Shown in pieces: positions 26,685 through 34,861 of a DNA stretch of 61,192 nt; position 1 is the stretch's first letter; each line of letters opens with the position of its first letter. The translations under genes and the position numbers were made by a program. Origin of the DNA: Novosphingobium pokkalii (lineage in GTDB: Bacteria; Pseudomonadota; Alphaproteobacteria; Sphingomonadales; Sphingomonadaceae). The notes beneath the pieces were generated by a model. That model ran no database searches. It was not told the DNA's origin and saw only the letters and a program-made list of their open reading frames with translations. The stretch lies in contig NZ_BMZP01000004.1 of the NCBI RefSeq assembly GCF_014652855.1, positions 1 to 61,192 on the forward strand, in the 5' to 3' direction.

Positions 26685-27734
26685 ATGCAAACCCGCAAGC
26701 TCGGCACGAGCGGCCTGGACGTCAGCCTGATCTGCCTGGGCACGATGACCTATGGATCGCAGAACACCGAGGCTGAAGCCCATGCGCAGCTCGACTACGC
26801 GATCGACCATGGCGTCAATTTCGTGGACACGGCCGAAGCCTATCCGGTCACGCCGTTCCACAACGACACCATCGGCCGCACCGAGGAATATATCGGTACC
26901 TGGCTGGCCCAGCCGGGCAAGCGCGAGAAAGTGATTCTGGCCACCAAAGTGGCCGGCCCGGCGCGCGACATGGTGCGCAAGTTCCGGGGCGGCGACAACA
27001 AGCTCGATCGCCGCAACATCCTCTCGGCGATCGACGGCAGCCTGGCGCGCCTGCGCACCGACTATGTCGATCTCTACCAGGTGCACTGGCCCGAACGCCA
27101 TGTGCCGATGTTCGGCGCCCGCGGCCTGTCGCAGGTGGAAGACCGCGAAGACCTGACCCCACTGGAGGAAACGCTCGACACGCTGGGCGAACTGGTCAAG
27201 GCCGGCAAGGTGCGCCACGTCGGCGTGTCCAACGAAACCGCCTGGGGCGTGGGCGAATACCTGCGTTTGTCGCGCGACAAGGGGCTGCCGCGCGTGGCCT
27301 CGATCCAGAATGCCTACAATCTGGTCAACCGCCTGTTCGAAGGCGGCCTGGCCGAGGTGGCATTGCGCGAAAACGTGCCGCTGCTGGCCTATTCGCCGCT
27401 CGGCGCGGGCAATCTCACCGGCAAATATCTCGGCGGGGTGATTCCCAAGGGCTCGCGCCGCGACGTGGCCAACCAGTTCACGCGCTACAATACGCCCAAT
27501 GCCAATGGCGCCATCGCCCGCTATGTGGCGATTGCCCATGCCTTTGGGCTGGACCCGGCGACTCTGGCGCTGGCCTGGGTCAACAGCCGCCCGTTCGTGG
27601 CCGCCAACATCATTGGCGCCACCACGCCCGAGCAGTTGGCCCTGGCCATCGCCAGCGCCGATGTCACCCTGCCGCCCGAAGCGATTGCCGCGATCGAGGC
27701 GGTGCACGCCGTGCTGCCCGATCCCTGCCCCTGA
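26685..27734 (+). CDS. Tas-like NADP(H)-dependent aldo/keto reductase
   Basis: A 349-residue aldo/keto reductase close in length and motifs to E. coli Tas. The start at 26685 follows GGAG and begins MQTRKLGTSGLDVSLICLG. The catalytic tetrad can be assigned as Asp and Tyr in FVDTAEAY, Lys in ATKVAGP and His in YQVHWPER; the NADP-binding end IIGATTPEQLA is present. It should reduce aldehydes or ketones in the cytosol. It diverges from a GAF/Fis regulator. The physiological substrate is unknown. Confidence 0.92.
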   Translation: MQTRKLGTSGLDVSLICLGTMTYGSQNTEAEAHAQLDYAIDHGVNFVDTAEAYPVTPFHNDTIGRTEEYIGTWLAQPGKREKVILATKVAGPARDMVRKFRGGDNKLDRRNILSAIDGSLARLRTDYVDLYQVHWPERHVPMFGARGLSQVEDREDLTPLEETLDTLGELVKAGKVRHVGVSNETAWGVGEYLRLSRDKGLPRVASIQNAYNLVNRLFEGGLAEVALRENVPLLAYSPLGAGNLTGKYLGGVIPKGSRRDVANQFTRYNTPNANGAIARYVAIAHAFGLDPATLALAWVNSRPFVAANIIGATTPEQLALAIASADVTLPPEAIAAIEAVHAVLPDPCP

Positions 27735-27770
27735 GAGGCTGACCGAAAAGTCCTGCGAACCATTCCGGCA

Positions 27771-27806
27771 CGCAAAAAAGAAAGGGGGCCGTTTCCAGCC
27801 CCCTTT
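27771..27806 (-). terminator. Intrinsic terminator downstream of the Flp pilin gene
   Basis: On the minus strand a perfect 9-bp stem (AAAGGGGGC, 8-nt loop, GCCCCCTTT) is followed by CTTTTTT. This is a strong rho-independent terminator about 110 bp after the pilin stop. In the other direction only CCCTC follows, so it serves the aldo/keto reductase gene less well. Confidence 0.75.
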
Positions 27807-27917
27807 CCCTCTACCGTGGATGGCCCGCCCCCCGATCGCTGGCGATCGCTGCGGGCCTGGGGGATCACCCCGGCCAACGCATCGGCGCGGCCAGGGCGAT
27901 CACGCCAGGATCAAGCC

Positions 27918-28100
27918 TTAGAGCTTGCCGTCCGAAGCGTTGTTCATGTCGTTCGACACGAGGTTGAAGGTGTTGCCGAGCGAGTTGCCGAGCGCGCCCA
28001 TGGCGGTGATGGCGGCAACGGCGATGAGAGCAGCGATCAGGCCGTATTCGATGGCGGTCGCGCCTTCGGTGTCCTTGATGAGCTTGCGGAAGAAGGTCAT
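27918..28100 (-). CDS. Flp-family type IVb pilin
   Basis: A 60-residue prepilin. After MTFFRKLIKD comes the cleavage and polymerisation motif EGATAIEYGLIAALIAV, with TadV/CpaA-type cleavage expected after the Gly, then a hydrophobic helix. The ATG at 28100 follows AGGAGA. It would be the major subunit of a Tad/Flp adhesive pilus, but no tad/cpa assembly genes are in the window, so it stands alone with its own terminator. The assembly machinery must be elsewhere if the pilin is used. Confidence 0.93.
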   Translation of the reverse strand: MTFFRKLIKDTEGATAIEYGLIAALIAVAAITAMGALGNSLGNTFNLVSNDMNNASDGKL

Positions 28101-28267
28101 TGTCCAAGTCTCCTGTTTGAGTAACCCCACCGCCGTTTTGCCGCTTTCCCCCTAATCATTGGTAAATGCCCTTAGAATTTTCTGCATTGCGCCTCCGCGC
28201 GAACACACCGTTGCGGAGGAATTTCTGGTTAACCAAACCTGCCCTGGGCCACGCCGATCACGCCCAC

Positions 28268-28293
28268 GAAAAAGGGGAGCGCTTGCTCCCCTT
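28268..28293 (-). terminator. Intrinsic terminator downstream of queF
   Basis: On the minus strand a perfect 9-bp stem (AAGGGGAGC-AAGC-GCTCCCCTT) runs into a TTTTT tract, 35 bp after the queF stop. This is a textbook rho-independent terminator. The rest of the spacer up to the pilin start contains no supported gene. Confidence 0.8.
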
Positions 28294-28328
28294 CTCCAAA
28301 ATCCGGAAATCTCGGGATTATCCCGCGA

Positions 28329-28793
28329 TCAGCCACGCCCGCGATAGCCCGGCACGCCTTGGTCGGGCAGCCACAGTCCGGCCGGCGCCGGGCCGGATTG
28401 CCAGAACACATCGATCGGAATGCCGCCGCGTGGATACCAATAGCCGCCGATTCGCAGCCATTGCGGCTTCATCTCGTCGAACAGGCGCTGGCCAATGCCC
28501 ACGGTCACGTCTTCATGAAAGCCGTTGTGGTTGCGGAACGCACCCAGGAACAGCTTGAGCGACTTGGATTCGACGATGGTTTCGCCCGGCGCATAGTCGA
28601 TCACCAGATGGGCGAAATCGGGCTGGCCGGTCACCGGGCAGAGCGAGGTGAATTCGGGCGCGGCAAAGCGCACCAGATAGAGCGTGCCGACGCGCGGGTT
28701 GGGCACATAGTCCAGCACCGCTTCCTCGGGCGAGGCCGGCAAAGCGCTGGTCTGGCCCAGGTGCAGCGGGGCCGGATGGCGGGGGTCTGACAT
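28329..28793 (-). CDS. queF: NADPH-dependent 7-cyano-7-deazaguanine reductase
   Basis: A 154-residue QueF of the short (YkvM-type) class. It reduces preQ0 to preQ1 in queuosine tRNA modification. The nucleophilic Cys lies in [12 protein letters not shown], and the family motif [20 protein letters not shown] is intact. The ATG at 28793 is used; an upstream in-frame start at 28850 would add unconserved residues. It is monocistronic with its own terminator. No preQ1 riboswitch could be recognised upstream, and no other queuosine gene is nearby. Confidence 0.95.
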   Translation of the reverse strand: MSDPRHPAPLHLGQTSALPASPEEAVLDYVPNPRVGTLYLVRFAAPEFTSLCPVTGQPDFAHLVIDYAPGETIVESKSLKLFLGAFRNHNGFHEDVTVGIGQRLFDEMKPQWLRIGGYWYPRGGIPIDVFWQSGPAPAGLWLPDQGVPGYRGRG

Positions 28794-28951
28794 GGCAGGA
28801 GAATCCTTTCTGTTGCGCGGGCCATGCACCGAAACCCGCCGATGAAGCAACCCGGCGGCTTGCGCCTGCCCGTTCAGGCACTATTCAACGCCGTCCGGCC
28901 GTATCCGGCCATCGACGAGACATCCTGAAACGAGGCAGTTCAAACTCGGCC

Positions 28952-30214
28952 ATGCGCGGCACTTTCCCCCCACGTTCCTTCGCACGCGGCGCGCGCTGCG
29001 CCATGCTTCTCGCCTCGGTCACGCTGGCCGGTGCAGCGCAGGCCCAGACGCAGGCGGCCCCGGCCGCGACCACGCCCGCGCCCACCCAGACGCTGAGCCC
29101 GGCAGTGCCAGCCCCCACGCTGCCCACGCTGGGCACGCCGACCCAGGCGCCGGTGATCAAGCCATCCGCGCCGATCCCGGCGGCATCGACGCCCACCGCC
29201 CCGGCGATCACGCTTCCCCAGGCCAGCCCCAGCCGTGCCGCCACCCCGGTTCGCCGCGCCACTCCGGCACCGGCACCCCGCCCGCAGCCGAGCGCGACGC
29301 CCGAAGCCGCGCCACAAGCCGCGCCAACGCCGGTTCCCTCGCCAATCGCGCAAGCCACTGCCGCGCCAAGCGAACAACCGCCTGCCCCCGACGCGAGCGC
29401 TGCGCCCGAAGCCAGCGCCTCGGCCGAACCGGCGCCCGCCATTCCGGCCGATACCAGCACCGACAGCAGCCCTGCGTGGTGGCCATGGGCTGCCGGGTTG
29501 GGCGCGCTGGCAGTGGCCCTCGCCGCCTTCGCCTGGCGCCGCCGCCGCCCCACCGCGGTCGAAGGTCCGGTCGACGCGGCCTTGCCCGTGGCGCCGCCGC
29601 CGCCGCCACCGCCAGCTCCCACGGCCCCGCAGCCGCCGCGCCCCGCTCCGGCACCTGCCCCCGTTCCGGCACCGGCGCCCATCGCCCCGCCGCCCGTCGA
29701 TGTTCCGGCAGGTCTTGCCGTCACGCTCCTCGCCGATCGGCTCAGCGCCACGCTGGTCAATGCCACGCTGTCGTGCCGCCTGGTGCTGACCAACCATGCC
29801 TCCCACGCGCTGACCGATCTGGCGCTGTCGGGCGACATGACTTCGGCCCACGCTTCGCGCCCGATGGATGAACAGCTTGGCCTGGCCGGCCCGGAACTGC
29901 CGCCGCTGCGCACGCTGGAACGGCTCGATCCTGGCCAGAGCCTGACAGTCCCGGTCGAAATGCGCCTGCCGCTGTCCGCGATCCTGACGATTCGCGCCGG
30001 CAGTGCCCAGTTGTTCGTGCCGATCGTGCGCGCCAGCGTCTGGGCCACCCAGGCCGAAAACGGCGCCGCCGCCCATGCCCATGCCGCATTCCTGGTGGGC
30101 CAGCCGGCCGCGCCCGGCGATCCGGCGGCGCGGCTCCAGGCCTTCCGCCTCGACCAGGGGCCGCGCGTGTTCGATACGCTCGATCAGCGCCCGATGCCCC
30201 TGCCCGCCCTGTAA
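28952..30214 (+). CDS. Pro/Ala-rich single-pass membrane protein of unknown function
   Basis: A 420-residue protein I cannot name. It has a signal peptide (to AGAAQAQ), about 140 residues of Pro/Ala/Thr-rich low-complexity sequence, one transmembrane helix (AWWPWAAGLGALAVALAAFAW, about 174-194) followed by RRRR, a second Pro-rich linker, then a folded C-terminal domain (about 250-420). The positive residues after the helix place the C-terminal domain in the cytoplasm, and the Pro-rich segment would span the periplasm. It is flanked by queF (divergent) and sseA. It may link envelope and cytoplasm, but no function is assigned. Confidence 0.8.
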   Translation: MRGTFPPRSFARGARCAMLLASVTLAGAAQAQTQAAPAATTPAPTQTLSPAVPAPTLPTLGTPTQAPVIKPSAPIPAASTPTAPAITLPQASPSRAATPVRRATPAPAPRPQPSATPEAAPQAAPTPVPSPIAQATAAPSEQPPAPDASAAPEASASAEPAPAIPADTSTDSSPAWWPWAAGLGALAVALAAFAWRRRRPTAVEGPVDAALPVAPPPPPPPAPTAPQPPRPAPAPAPVPAPAPIAPPPVDVPAGLAVTLLADRLSATLVNATLSCRLVLTNHASHALTDLALSGDMTSAHASRPMDEQLGLAGPELPPLRTLERLDPGQSLTVPVEMRLPLSAILTIRAGSAQLFVPIVRASVWATQAENGAAAHAHAAFLVGQPAAPGDPAARLQAFRLDQGPRVFDTLDQRPMPLPAL

Positions 30215-30249
30215 CGTGCCCGTACCAGTCGCAAAGTGAAACGAAACGC

Positions 30250-30281
30250 GGCGTCGATTGGCCATTTTTGCAATCGACGCC
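30250..30281. repeat. Perfect 11-bp inverted repeat upstream of sseA
   Basis: GGCGTCGATTG and CAATCGACGCC flank a 10-nt loop, 36 bp after the preceding stop and 75 bp before the sseA start. No T-run follows the stem on the plus strand, so it is a poor intrinsic terminator. It could be an operator or an mRNA-stabilising hairpin. Confidence 0.45.
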
Positions 30282-30356
30282 ATTGCGCGGTGGCTCTAAG
30301 TTCGACAGCCGAAATGAACCCGCGCCAGACGGGTCGCACGCAGGCAGGAGAAATTC

Positions 30357-31214
30357 ATGGAACCGCTGGTCTCCACCCAATGGCTCGCCAACGAGATGGG
30401 TGCGAGCGATCTGCGCATCGTCGATGCCAGTTGCTTTTTGCCCGAACACAAGCGCGACGCCGCGCTGGAGTATGAGGCGTGCCACATTCCCGGCACTGTC
30501 TTCATGGACCTGGGCAACTTGGTGGACAGCGCCACGGGCTTGCCCAACTCGCTGCCTTCGGCCGAGAAATTCGCGATCCGCATGCAAAGCCTGGGCCTGG
30601 GCGATGGCAGCCGCATCGTTCTTTACGACGATAGCCCGATCAAGTCGTCGACCCGCGCCTGGTTCCTGCTGACCCTGTTCGGCGCGCAGAACGTGGCGCT
30701 GCTCGATGGCGGCATTGCCAAGTGGAAGGCCGAAGGCCGCCCCTGTGCGCAAGGTCGCGAGAAGCTGCGCCACCGCCATTTCACCGCGTGGAGCGACTTG
30801 CGCGCGCTACGCTCGAAGGACCAGGTGCTGGCAAATCTGTCCAGCCATGCCGAACAACTGGTCGATGCGCGCGGCGCCGGTCGCTTTACCGGCGATGTCA
30901 AGGAAACCAACCCGGCGCTCGCCAGCGGCCATATCCCCGGTGCGCGCAACGTGCCCTATGCCAGCCTGTTCGCGCCCGATGGCACCTGGAAAAAGCCCGA
31001 TGGCCTGCGCGCCGCCTTTGCCGAAGCCGGGGTGGACCTCGCCCGCCCGGTGATCGCCAGTTGCGGCTCGGGCATGACTGCCAATGTCGTGATCTTCGCG
31101 CTGCACTTGCTCGGCAAGGACGACGTGGCGCTCTACGACGGCAGTTGGAGCGAATGGGGCGCCGATCCGGCCACGCCCAAGGAAACCGGCCCGGCCACCT
31201 GTCTGGTCGATTAA
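30357..31214 (+). CDS. sseA: 3-mercaptopyruvate sulfurtransferase
   Basis: A 285-residue two-domain rhodanese. The catalytic loop CGSGMTA starts at Cys236 and matches the mercaptopyruvate type (CGSGVTA) rather than thiosulfate rhodanese (CRKGVTA). N-terminal rhodanese motifs include CHIPGTVFMDL and VLYDDSPIKSSTRAWF. The ATG at 30357 follows AGGAG. It transfers sulfur from 3-mercaptopyruvate to acceptors in cysteine catabolism. The next gene is a cystathionine lyase, consistent with a small sulfur-amino-acid unit. Confidence 0.94.
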   Translation: MEPLVSTQWLANEMGASDLRIVDASCFLPEHKRDAALEYEACHIPGTVFMDLGNLVDSATGLPNSLPSAEKFAIRMQSLGLGDGSRIVLYDDSPIKSSTRAWFLLTLFGAQNVALLDGGIAKWKAEGRPCAQGREKLRHRHFTAWSDLRALRSKDQVLANLSSHAEQLVDARGAGRFTGDVKETNPALASGHIPGARNVPYASLFAPDGTWKKPDGLRAAFAEAGVDLARPVIASCGSGMTANVVIFALHLLGKDDVALYDGSWSEWGADPATPKETGPATCLVD

Positions 31215-31266
31215 CGCAGGCGATCGAGGCTTTCGGATCGGGCGCATCTGTGCTTTGCACGCGCAC

Positions 31267-32499
31267 ATGACTGCCTCTTCCGAAAAGCCGCTCCAGACCG
31301 CCACCCGCCTCGTTGCCGCCGGGCGTCGCCCGGAATGGACCGGCACGCCCGATCATCCCGGCGCTGTGGTCAACCCGCCGGTGTGGCGCGCCAGCACGCA
31401 TCTCTATCCAGACATGGCCGCGCTGCGCCGCCATCCCGGCAATGCCGACGGGCATTTCTACTATGGCCGGCGCGGCGCCCCCACCCAGTGGGCTCTGGCC
31501 GAAGCCTTGACCGAGCTGGAACCGGGCGCGCAGGGCGGCGGCACGGTGCTCTATCCTTCAGGCGTGAGCGCGATCTGCGGCGCGCTGCTCACCGTGCTGC
31601 GGCCGGGCGATACCCTGCTGCTCACCGACAACGCCTATGAACCCAGCCGCGCCATGGCGCGCGGGCTGCTCGCCGATTTCGGCGTGAAGACCGTGTGGTT
31701 CGATCCGATGGACAGCACCGCCTTTGCCGCGCTGTGCCCCGGCGCTGCCGCCGTGCTGCTGGAGGCGCCGGGCAGCCTGACCATGGAAGTGCCGGACATG
31801 CCCGCCCTGATCGGCGCGGCCAAGGCGCAGGGCCTTGCCGTGCTGGTGGACAACACCTGGGCTTCTCCGCTCGGCTTTGCCCCGCTGGCCCACGGCGCGG
31901 ATATCAGCATCATGTCGCTGACCAAGCACGTCAGCGGCCATTCCGACGTAGTCATGGGCAGCACCACGGCGGCGGCCGAGTGGTATGGCAAGCTGCGCCT
32001 GCGCAGCCAGAACCTGGGCCTGGTGGTCTCGCCCGACGATGCCGCGATCATGCTGCGCGGCCTGCGCACCATGGGCCTGCGGTTGGAAGCCTCCACCGCC
32101 GCCGCACTCGCCGTGGCGCAGTGGCTCGCCACCCGACCCGAAGTGGCGCGCGTGCTCTGCCCGATGCTGCCCGGCTCGCCCGGCCATGAGCACTGGCGGC
32201 GCGATTTCACCGGCGGCTGCGGCCTGTTCAGTTTCGTCCTGAAAGGCGGTACGGCCAAAGCGCGCGACGCCCTGATCGATGCGCTCGCCCTGTTCGGCAT
32301 CGGCTACAGCTTCGGCGGATTCGAAAGCCTGGCCACGCCCGTCGATCCTGCCGCAATCCGCACCGCCAGCCCCTGGCCACGCGCCGACATGGACCCGGCC
32401 GACCGCTTCGCCGTGCGCCTGGCCATCGGCCTGGAAGACCCCACTGATTTGATCGCCGACCTCGAACAGGCGCTCGCTGCCTGGACCGCCGCGCAATGA
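31267..32499 (+). CDS. metC: Cystathionine beta-lyase-type PLP enzyme
   Basis: A 410-residue enzyme of the Cys/Met metabolism PLP family. The PLP lysine is Lys220 in SIMSLTKHVSGHSDV. LLYPSGVSAICGAL-type phosphate loop and VDNTWASPLGFAPLAHGAD are family motifs, and FGIGYSFGGFESLATP points to MetC. It cleaves cystathionine to homocysteine on the way to methionine. The ATG at 31267 is used although no clear Shine-Dalgarno precedes it; a TTG at 31255 is an alternative. It overlaps the following channel gene by ATGA. Confidence 0.93.
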   Translation: MTASSEKPLQTATRLVAAGRRPEWTGTPDHPGAVVNPPVWRASTHLYPDMAALRRHPGNADGHFYYGRRGAPTQWALAEALTELEPGAQGGGTVLYPSGVSAICGALLTVLRPGDTLLLTDNAYEPSRAMARGLLADFGVKTVWFDPMDSTAFAALCPGAAAVLLEAPGSLTMEVPDMPALIGAAKAQGLAVLVDNTWASPLGFAPLAHGADISIMSLTKHVSGHSDVVMGSTTAAAEWYGKLRLRSQNLGLVVSPDDAAIMLRGLRTMGLRLEASTAAALAVAQWLATRPEVARVLCPMLPGSPGHEHWRRDFTGGCGLFSFVLKGGTAKARDALIDALALFGIGYSFGGFESLATPVDPAAIRTASPWPRADMDPADRFAVRLAIGLEDPTDLIADLEQALAAWTAAQ

Positions 32500-33437
32500 G
32501 TGGCTGGGCCAACCGCAAGGTGCACCATCAAGTCGAAGACTTCTTCCAGTCGCTCGACGATCTGGGCTTCGATATCGGCCACTATCACATCTCGGTGTTC
32601 AACGCCGCCAAGATGGTGCTGGTGGTGGTGGCGATGTTCATGCTCGCCCGGCTGGGCAGCAAGCTGGCGCGCTATTTCTTCGCCCGCGCAACCAGTCTCG
32701 ATTCCGCGCAGCAGGTGCTGGGCGAAAAGATCGTCTCGCTCATGGTCTGGGCGCTCGCCTTCTTCATGGGCATCGACCTGCTGGGGATCAACTTCACCGC
32801 GCTCACGGTGTTTTCAGGGGCCTTTGGCCTGGCCATCGGTTTCGGCTTGCAGAAGACCTTCGGCAACCTGATCGCCGGACTGATCCTGCTGATGGACCGC
32901 TCGATCAAGCCGGGCGACGTGATCGCGATCAACGACGGCAAGGGCAACACCGTGGGCCAGGTGCGCAAGATCGGCATCCGGGCAGTGTCGGTGGCCACGC
33001 GTGACCATCGCGAATACCTGATTCCCAACGAAATCCTCATGACCACCCAGGTGGAAAACTGGTCCTATTCCAACACCCAGATCGTACTGACCATTCCCGT
33101 CAGCGTGGCCTATGACACCGATCTCGATCTGGCCGAACGCCTGATGCTCCAGGCCGCGCGCGCCGCGCCGCGCGTGCTCGCCGAACCCGCCCCATCGGTG
33201 GTGATGAGCGCGCTGGGCGCCAGCGGCATCGACATGGCGATCTATGTCACCATCGAAGATCCGCAGGACGGCACCGCCAATGTCCGCAGCCAGGTGCTGC
33301 GCGCGCTGTGGCGCCTGTTCCAGGAACATGGCGTGGAAGTGCCCTTCCCGCAGCAGGATGTACGCCTGCGCGACACCGCCGCCCTGCGCGCCCTGATGGG
33401 TTCTTCAGAGCCAGACCCGGCGAACGGCGCGCAGTGA
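32496..33437 (+). CDS. MscS-family mechanosensitive channel
   Basis: A 313-residue small-conductance channel. Two to three N-terminal helices lead into the pore helix with FGLAIGFGLQKTFGNLIAGLIL and the beta domain DRSIKPGDVIAI, followed by the C-terminal cytoplasmic cage. It should open under hypo-osmotic stress to release solutes. Translation is coupled to metC by ATGA (32496-32499), an odd functional pairing. The C-terminal end overlaps the convergent antiporter gene by about 33 bp. Confidence 0.93.
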   Translation: MSGWANRKVHHQVEDFFQSLDDLGFDIGHYHISVFNAAKMVLVVVAMFMLARLGSKLARYFFARATSLDSAQQVLGEKIVSLMVWALAFFMGIDLLGINFTALTVFSGAFGLAIGFGLQKTFGNLIAGLILLMDRSIKPGDVIAINDGKGNTVGQVRKIGIRAVSVATRDHREYLIPNEILMTTQVENWSYSNTQIVLTIPVSVAYDTDLDLAERLMLQAARAAPRVLAEPAPSVVMSALGASGIDMAIYVTIEDPQDGTANVRSQVLRALWRLFQEHGVEVPFPQQDVRLRDTAALRALMGSSEPDPANGAQ

Positions 33438-34691
33438 CACACCGCCCCGGTGGCGGGGCCACTTGGGGCGGGCGATCCGCTGCGAGAGGTAGATGCCGCC
33501 ATGGCCCGAGGCGAGGTAGGCCGCCACGCACGCCACGATCAGCGCCGGGGCCGCATCCAGCCCGAACAACTCCAGCCCCATCACCGCGCAGGCCACCGGC
33601 GTGTTCGCCGCTGCGCCAAACAGCGCAACCATGCCCAGCGCCGCCGCGAGCGGCACCGGCAGGCCGAGCAGCACGGACAGCGCGCTGCCGAGGCCCGCGC
33701 CGATGAAGAACAGCGGCGTCACTTCCCCGCCCTTGAACCCGGCGCTGAGCGTGGCAACAGTAAACACCAGCTTGAGCAGCCAGCTCCAGCGGTCAGGCCC
33801 GGTAACAAAAAAGCCGGGCAGCGTGGGCGCGCCGGGATGGGGCGAAAGCACCCCCAGCCCCAGGTAATCCTGCGTGCCGAACGCGAAGGTCAGCGCGATC
33901 ACCACGCCGCCGCCGATCACCGGGCGCCACAGCGGCTGCGCCACGAACCGCTTGTAGAGATCGCCCAGGCCATGGTTCGCCTCGGCAAACAAGCGCGCCA
34001 CCACCCCGCTGGCGAGGCCGACCAGCAGGGCCTTGGTCAGCAGCAGGGCAAAGCCGGCAAGGTCGGTCTGCGGCAGGCCGACATGAGGATAGGGGGTGTG
34101 ATGGATGCCCCACAGGCGGCAGGCGAAATCGCCCGCCAGCGCCGCCACCAGGCAGGGCACCAGCGCGGCCAGGTCCAGCCCGCCCAGCGCCAGCACTTCG
34201 ATGGCAAAGACCGCACCGGCCAGTGGGGTGCCGAATACCGCACCGAAACCGGCCGCCACCCCGCCCATCAGCAGCAGGCGCCGCGCCTTGCCGGTCAGCC
34301 CCAGCCGGTCCACCAGGCCATGCGCCAGGCTGCCGCCCAGTTGCACCGCCGTGCCTTCGCGCCCGGCCGATCCGCCGAACAGATGCGTGGCCACCGTGCC
34401 GATCAGCACCAGCGGCGCCATGGCCAGCGGCACGCCGCCGCCCGGCTCGTGAATCTCGTCAAGGATCAGGTTGTTGCCGCCTTCGGCGCGCGCCCCGAAC
34501 CGGCGATAGAGCCAGGCCACCGCCAGCCCGCACAGCGGCAGGCCATAGAGCAGCCAGGGCGCGGCAAAGCGCAGGCGCGTGACAGCATCGAGCGACCAGA
34601 GGAACCCGGCGCAGGCCGTGCCTACGGCCAAGGCCATGGCCAGCAGAGCCAGCGCGAAACGGATGCGAAGACGGGTGAACAAGGCGCGCAC
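33405..34691 (-). CDS. CLC-family antiporter, probable fluoride/proton type (CLC-F)
   Basis: A 428-residue CLC protein with about 10-12 hydrophobic segments. Helix-start motifs are GGNNLILDEIH (71-81) in place of GSGIPE, GREGT at 110-114 in place of GREGP with gating Glu112, and GGEVTPLFFIGAGLG. These substitutions match the bacterial fluoride-exporting CLC-F (EriC-F) clade rather than chloride-type ClcA. The GTG start at 34691 has a strong AGGAGG site 5 bp upstream. The fluoride riboswitch directly upstream supports the same assignment. It would expel F- in exchange for H+. Its 3' end overlaps the end of the MscS gene. Fluoride specificity is inferred from motifs and the riboswitch. Confidence 0.9.
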   Translation of the reverse strand: MRALFTRLRIRFALALLAMALAVGTACAGFLWSLDAVTRLRFAAPWLLYGLPLCGLAVAWLYRRFGARAEGGNNLILDEIHEPGGGVPLAMAPLVLIGTVATHLFGGSAGREGTAVQLGGSLAHGLVDRLGLTGKARRLLLMGGVAAGFGAVFGTPLAGAVFAIEVLALGGLDLAALVPCLVAALAGDFACRLWGIHHTPYPHVGLPQTDLAGFALLLTKALLVGLASGVVARLFAEANHGLGDLYKRFVAQPLWRPVIGGGVVIALTFAFGTQDYLGLGVLSPHPGAPTLPGFFVTGPDRWSWLLKLVFTVATLSAGFKGGEVTPLFFIGAGLGSALSVLLGLPVPLAAALGMVALFGAAANTPVACAVMGLELFGLDAAPALIVACVAAYLASGHGGIYLSQRIARPKWPRHRGGVSLRAVRRVWL

Positions 34692-34815
34692 GATTCCTCC
34701 TGTTGCAGGCGCCCGCTGGGGGCACTGCCGGTTTCAGGCAGGAATCATCAGCCCTGGCGCGGTGAAGCGTTGCGGGCGGTTCGGCCAAAGGCCCGGCGGA
34801 AATCCATCGCCTTGG
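34692..34815 (-). ncRNA. Fluoride riboswitch (crcB motif) controlling the CLC-F gene
   Basis: Read on the minus strand, the leader contains GGCGAUGGAUUUCCGCC, whose GGCG (34811-34808) pairs with CGCC (34798-34795) around a 9-nt loop, the same size as in the Pseudomonas syringae riboswitch as I recall it. GAACCGCC follows, then GCCC (34777-34774) pairing with GGGC (34754-34751) directly before UGAUGAUUCC. Loop bases GGAUU can pair with AUUCC (34745-34741) as the pseudoknot with one U-U mismatch. These are the conserved parts of the crcB fluoride aptamer. Downstream, GAUUCCU-g-CCUG (34746-34735) is complementary to CAGGAGGAAUC (34702-34692), which covers the ribosome-binding site, implying translational control. 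Confidence 0.87.
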
Positions 34816-34861
34816 GTGCGCCTATGCCGTGGCGCGCCGGCGGCGTCAAGATTGCGTGCCT

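Noticed and set aside
25467..27707. A 746-residue open frame that would fuse a new N-terminus to the GAF/Fis regulator
   Set aside because: Its first 400 residues are antisense to the aldo/keto reductase. The regulator has its own ATG and ribosome-binding site at 26444.
28794..28951. preQ1 riboswitch upstream of queF
   Set aside because: I could not find a short hairpin with an A-rich tail pairing to its loop, nor a class II pattern. The leader is GC-rich without the expected pseudoknot.
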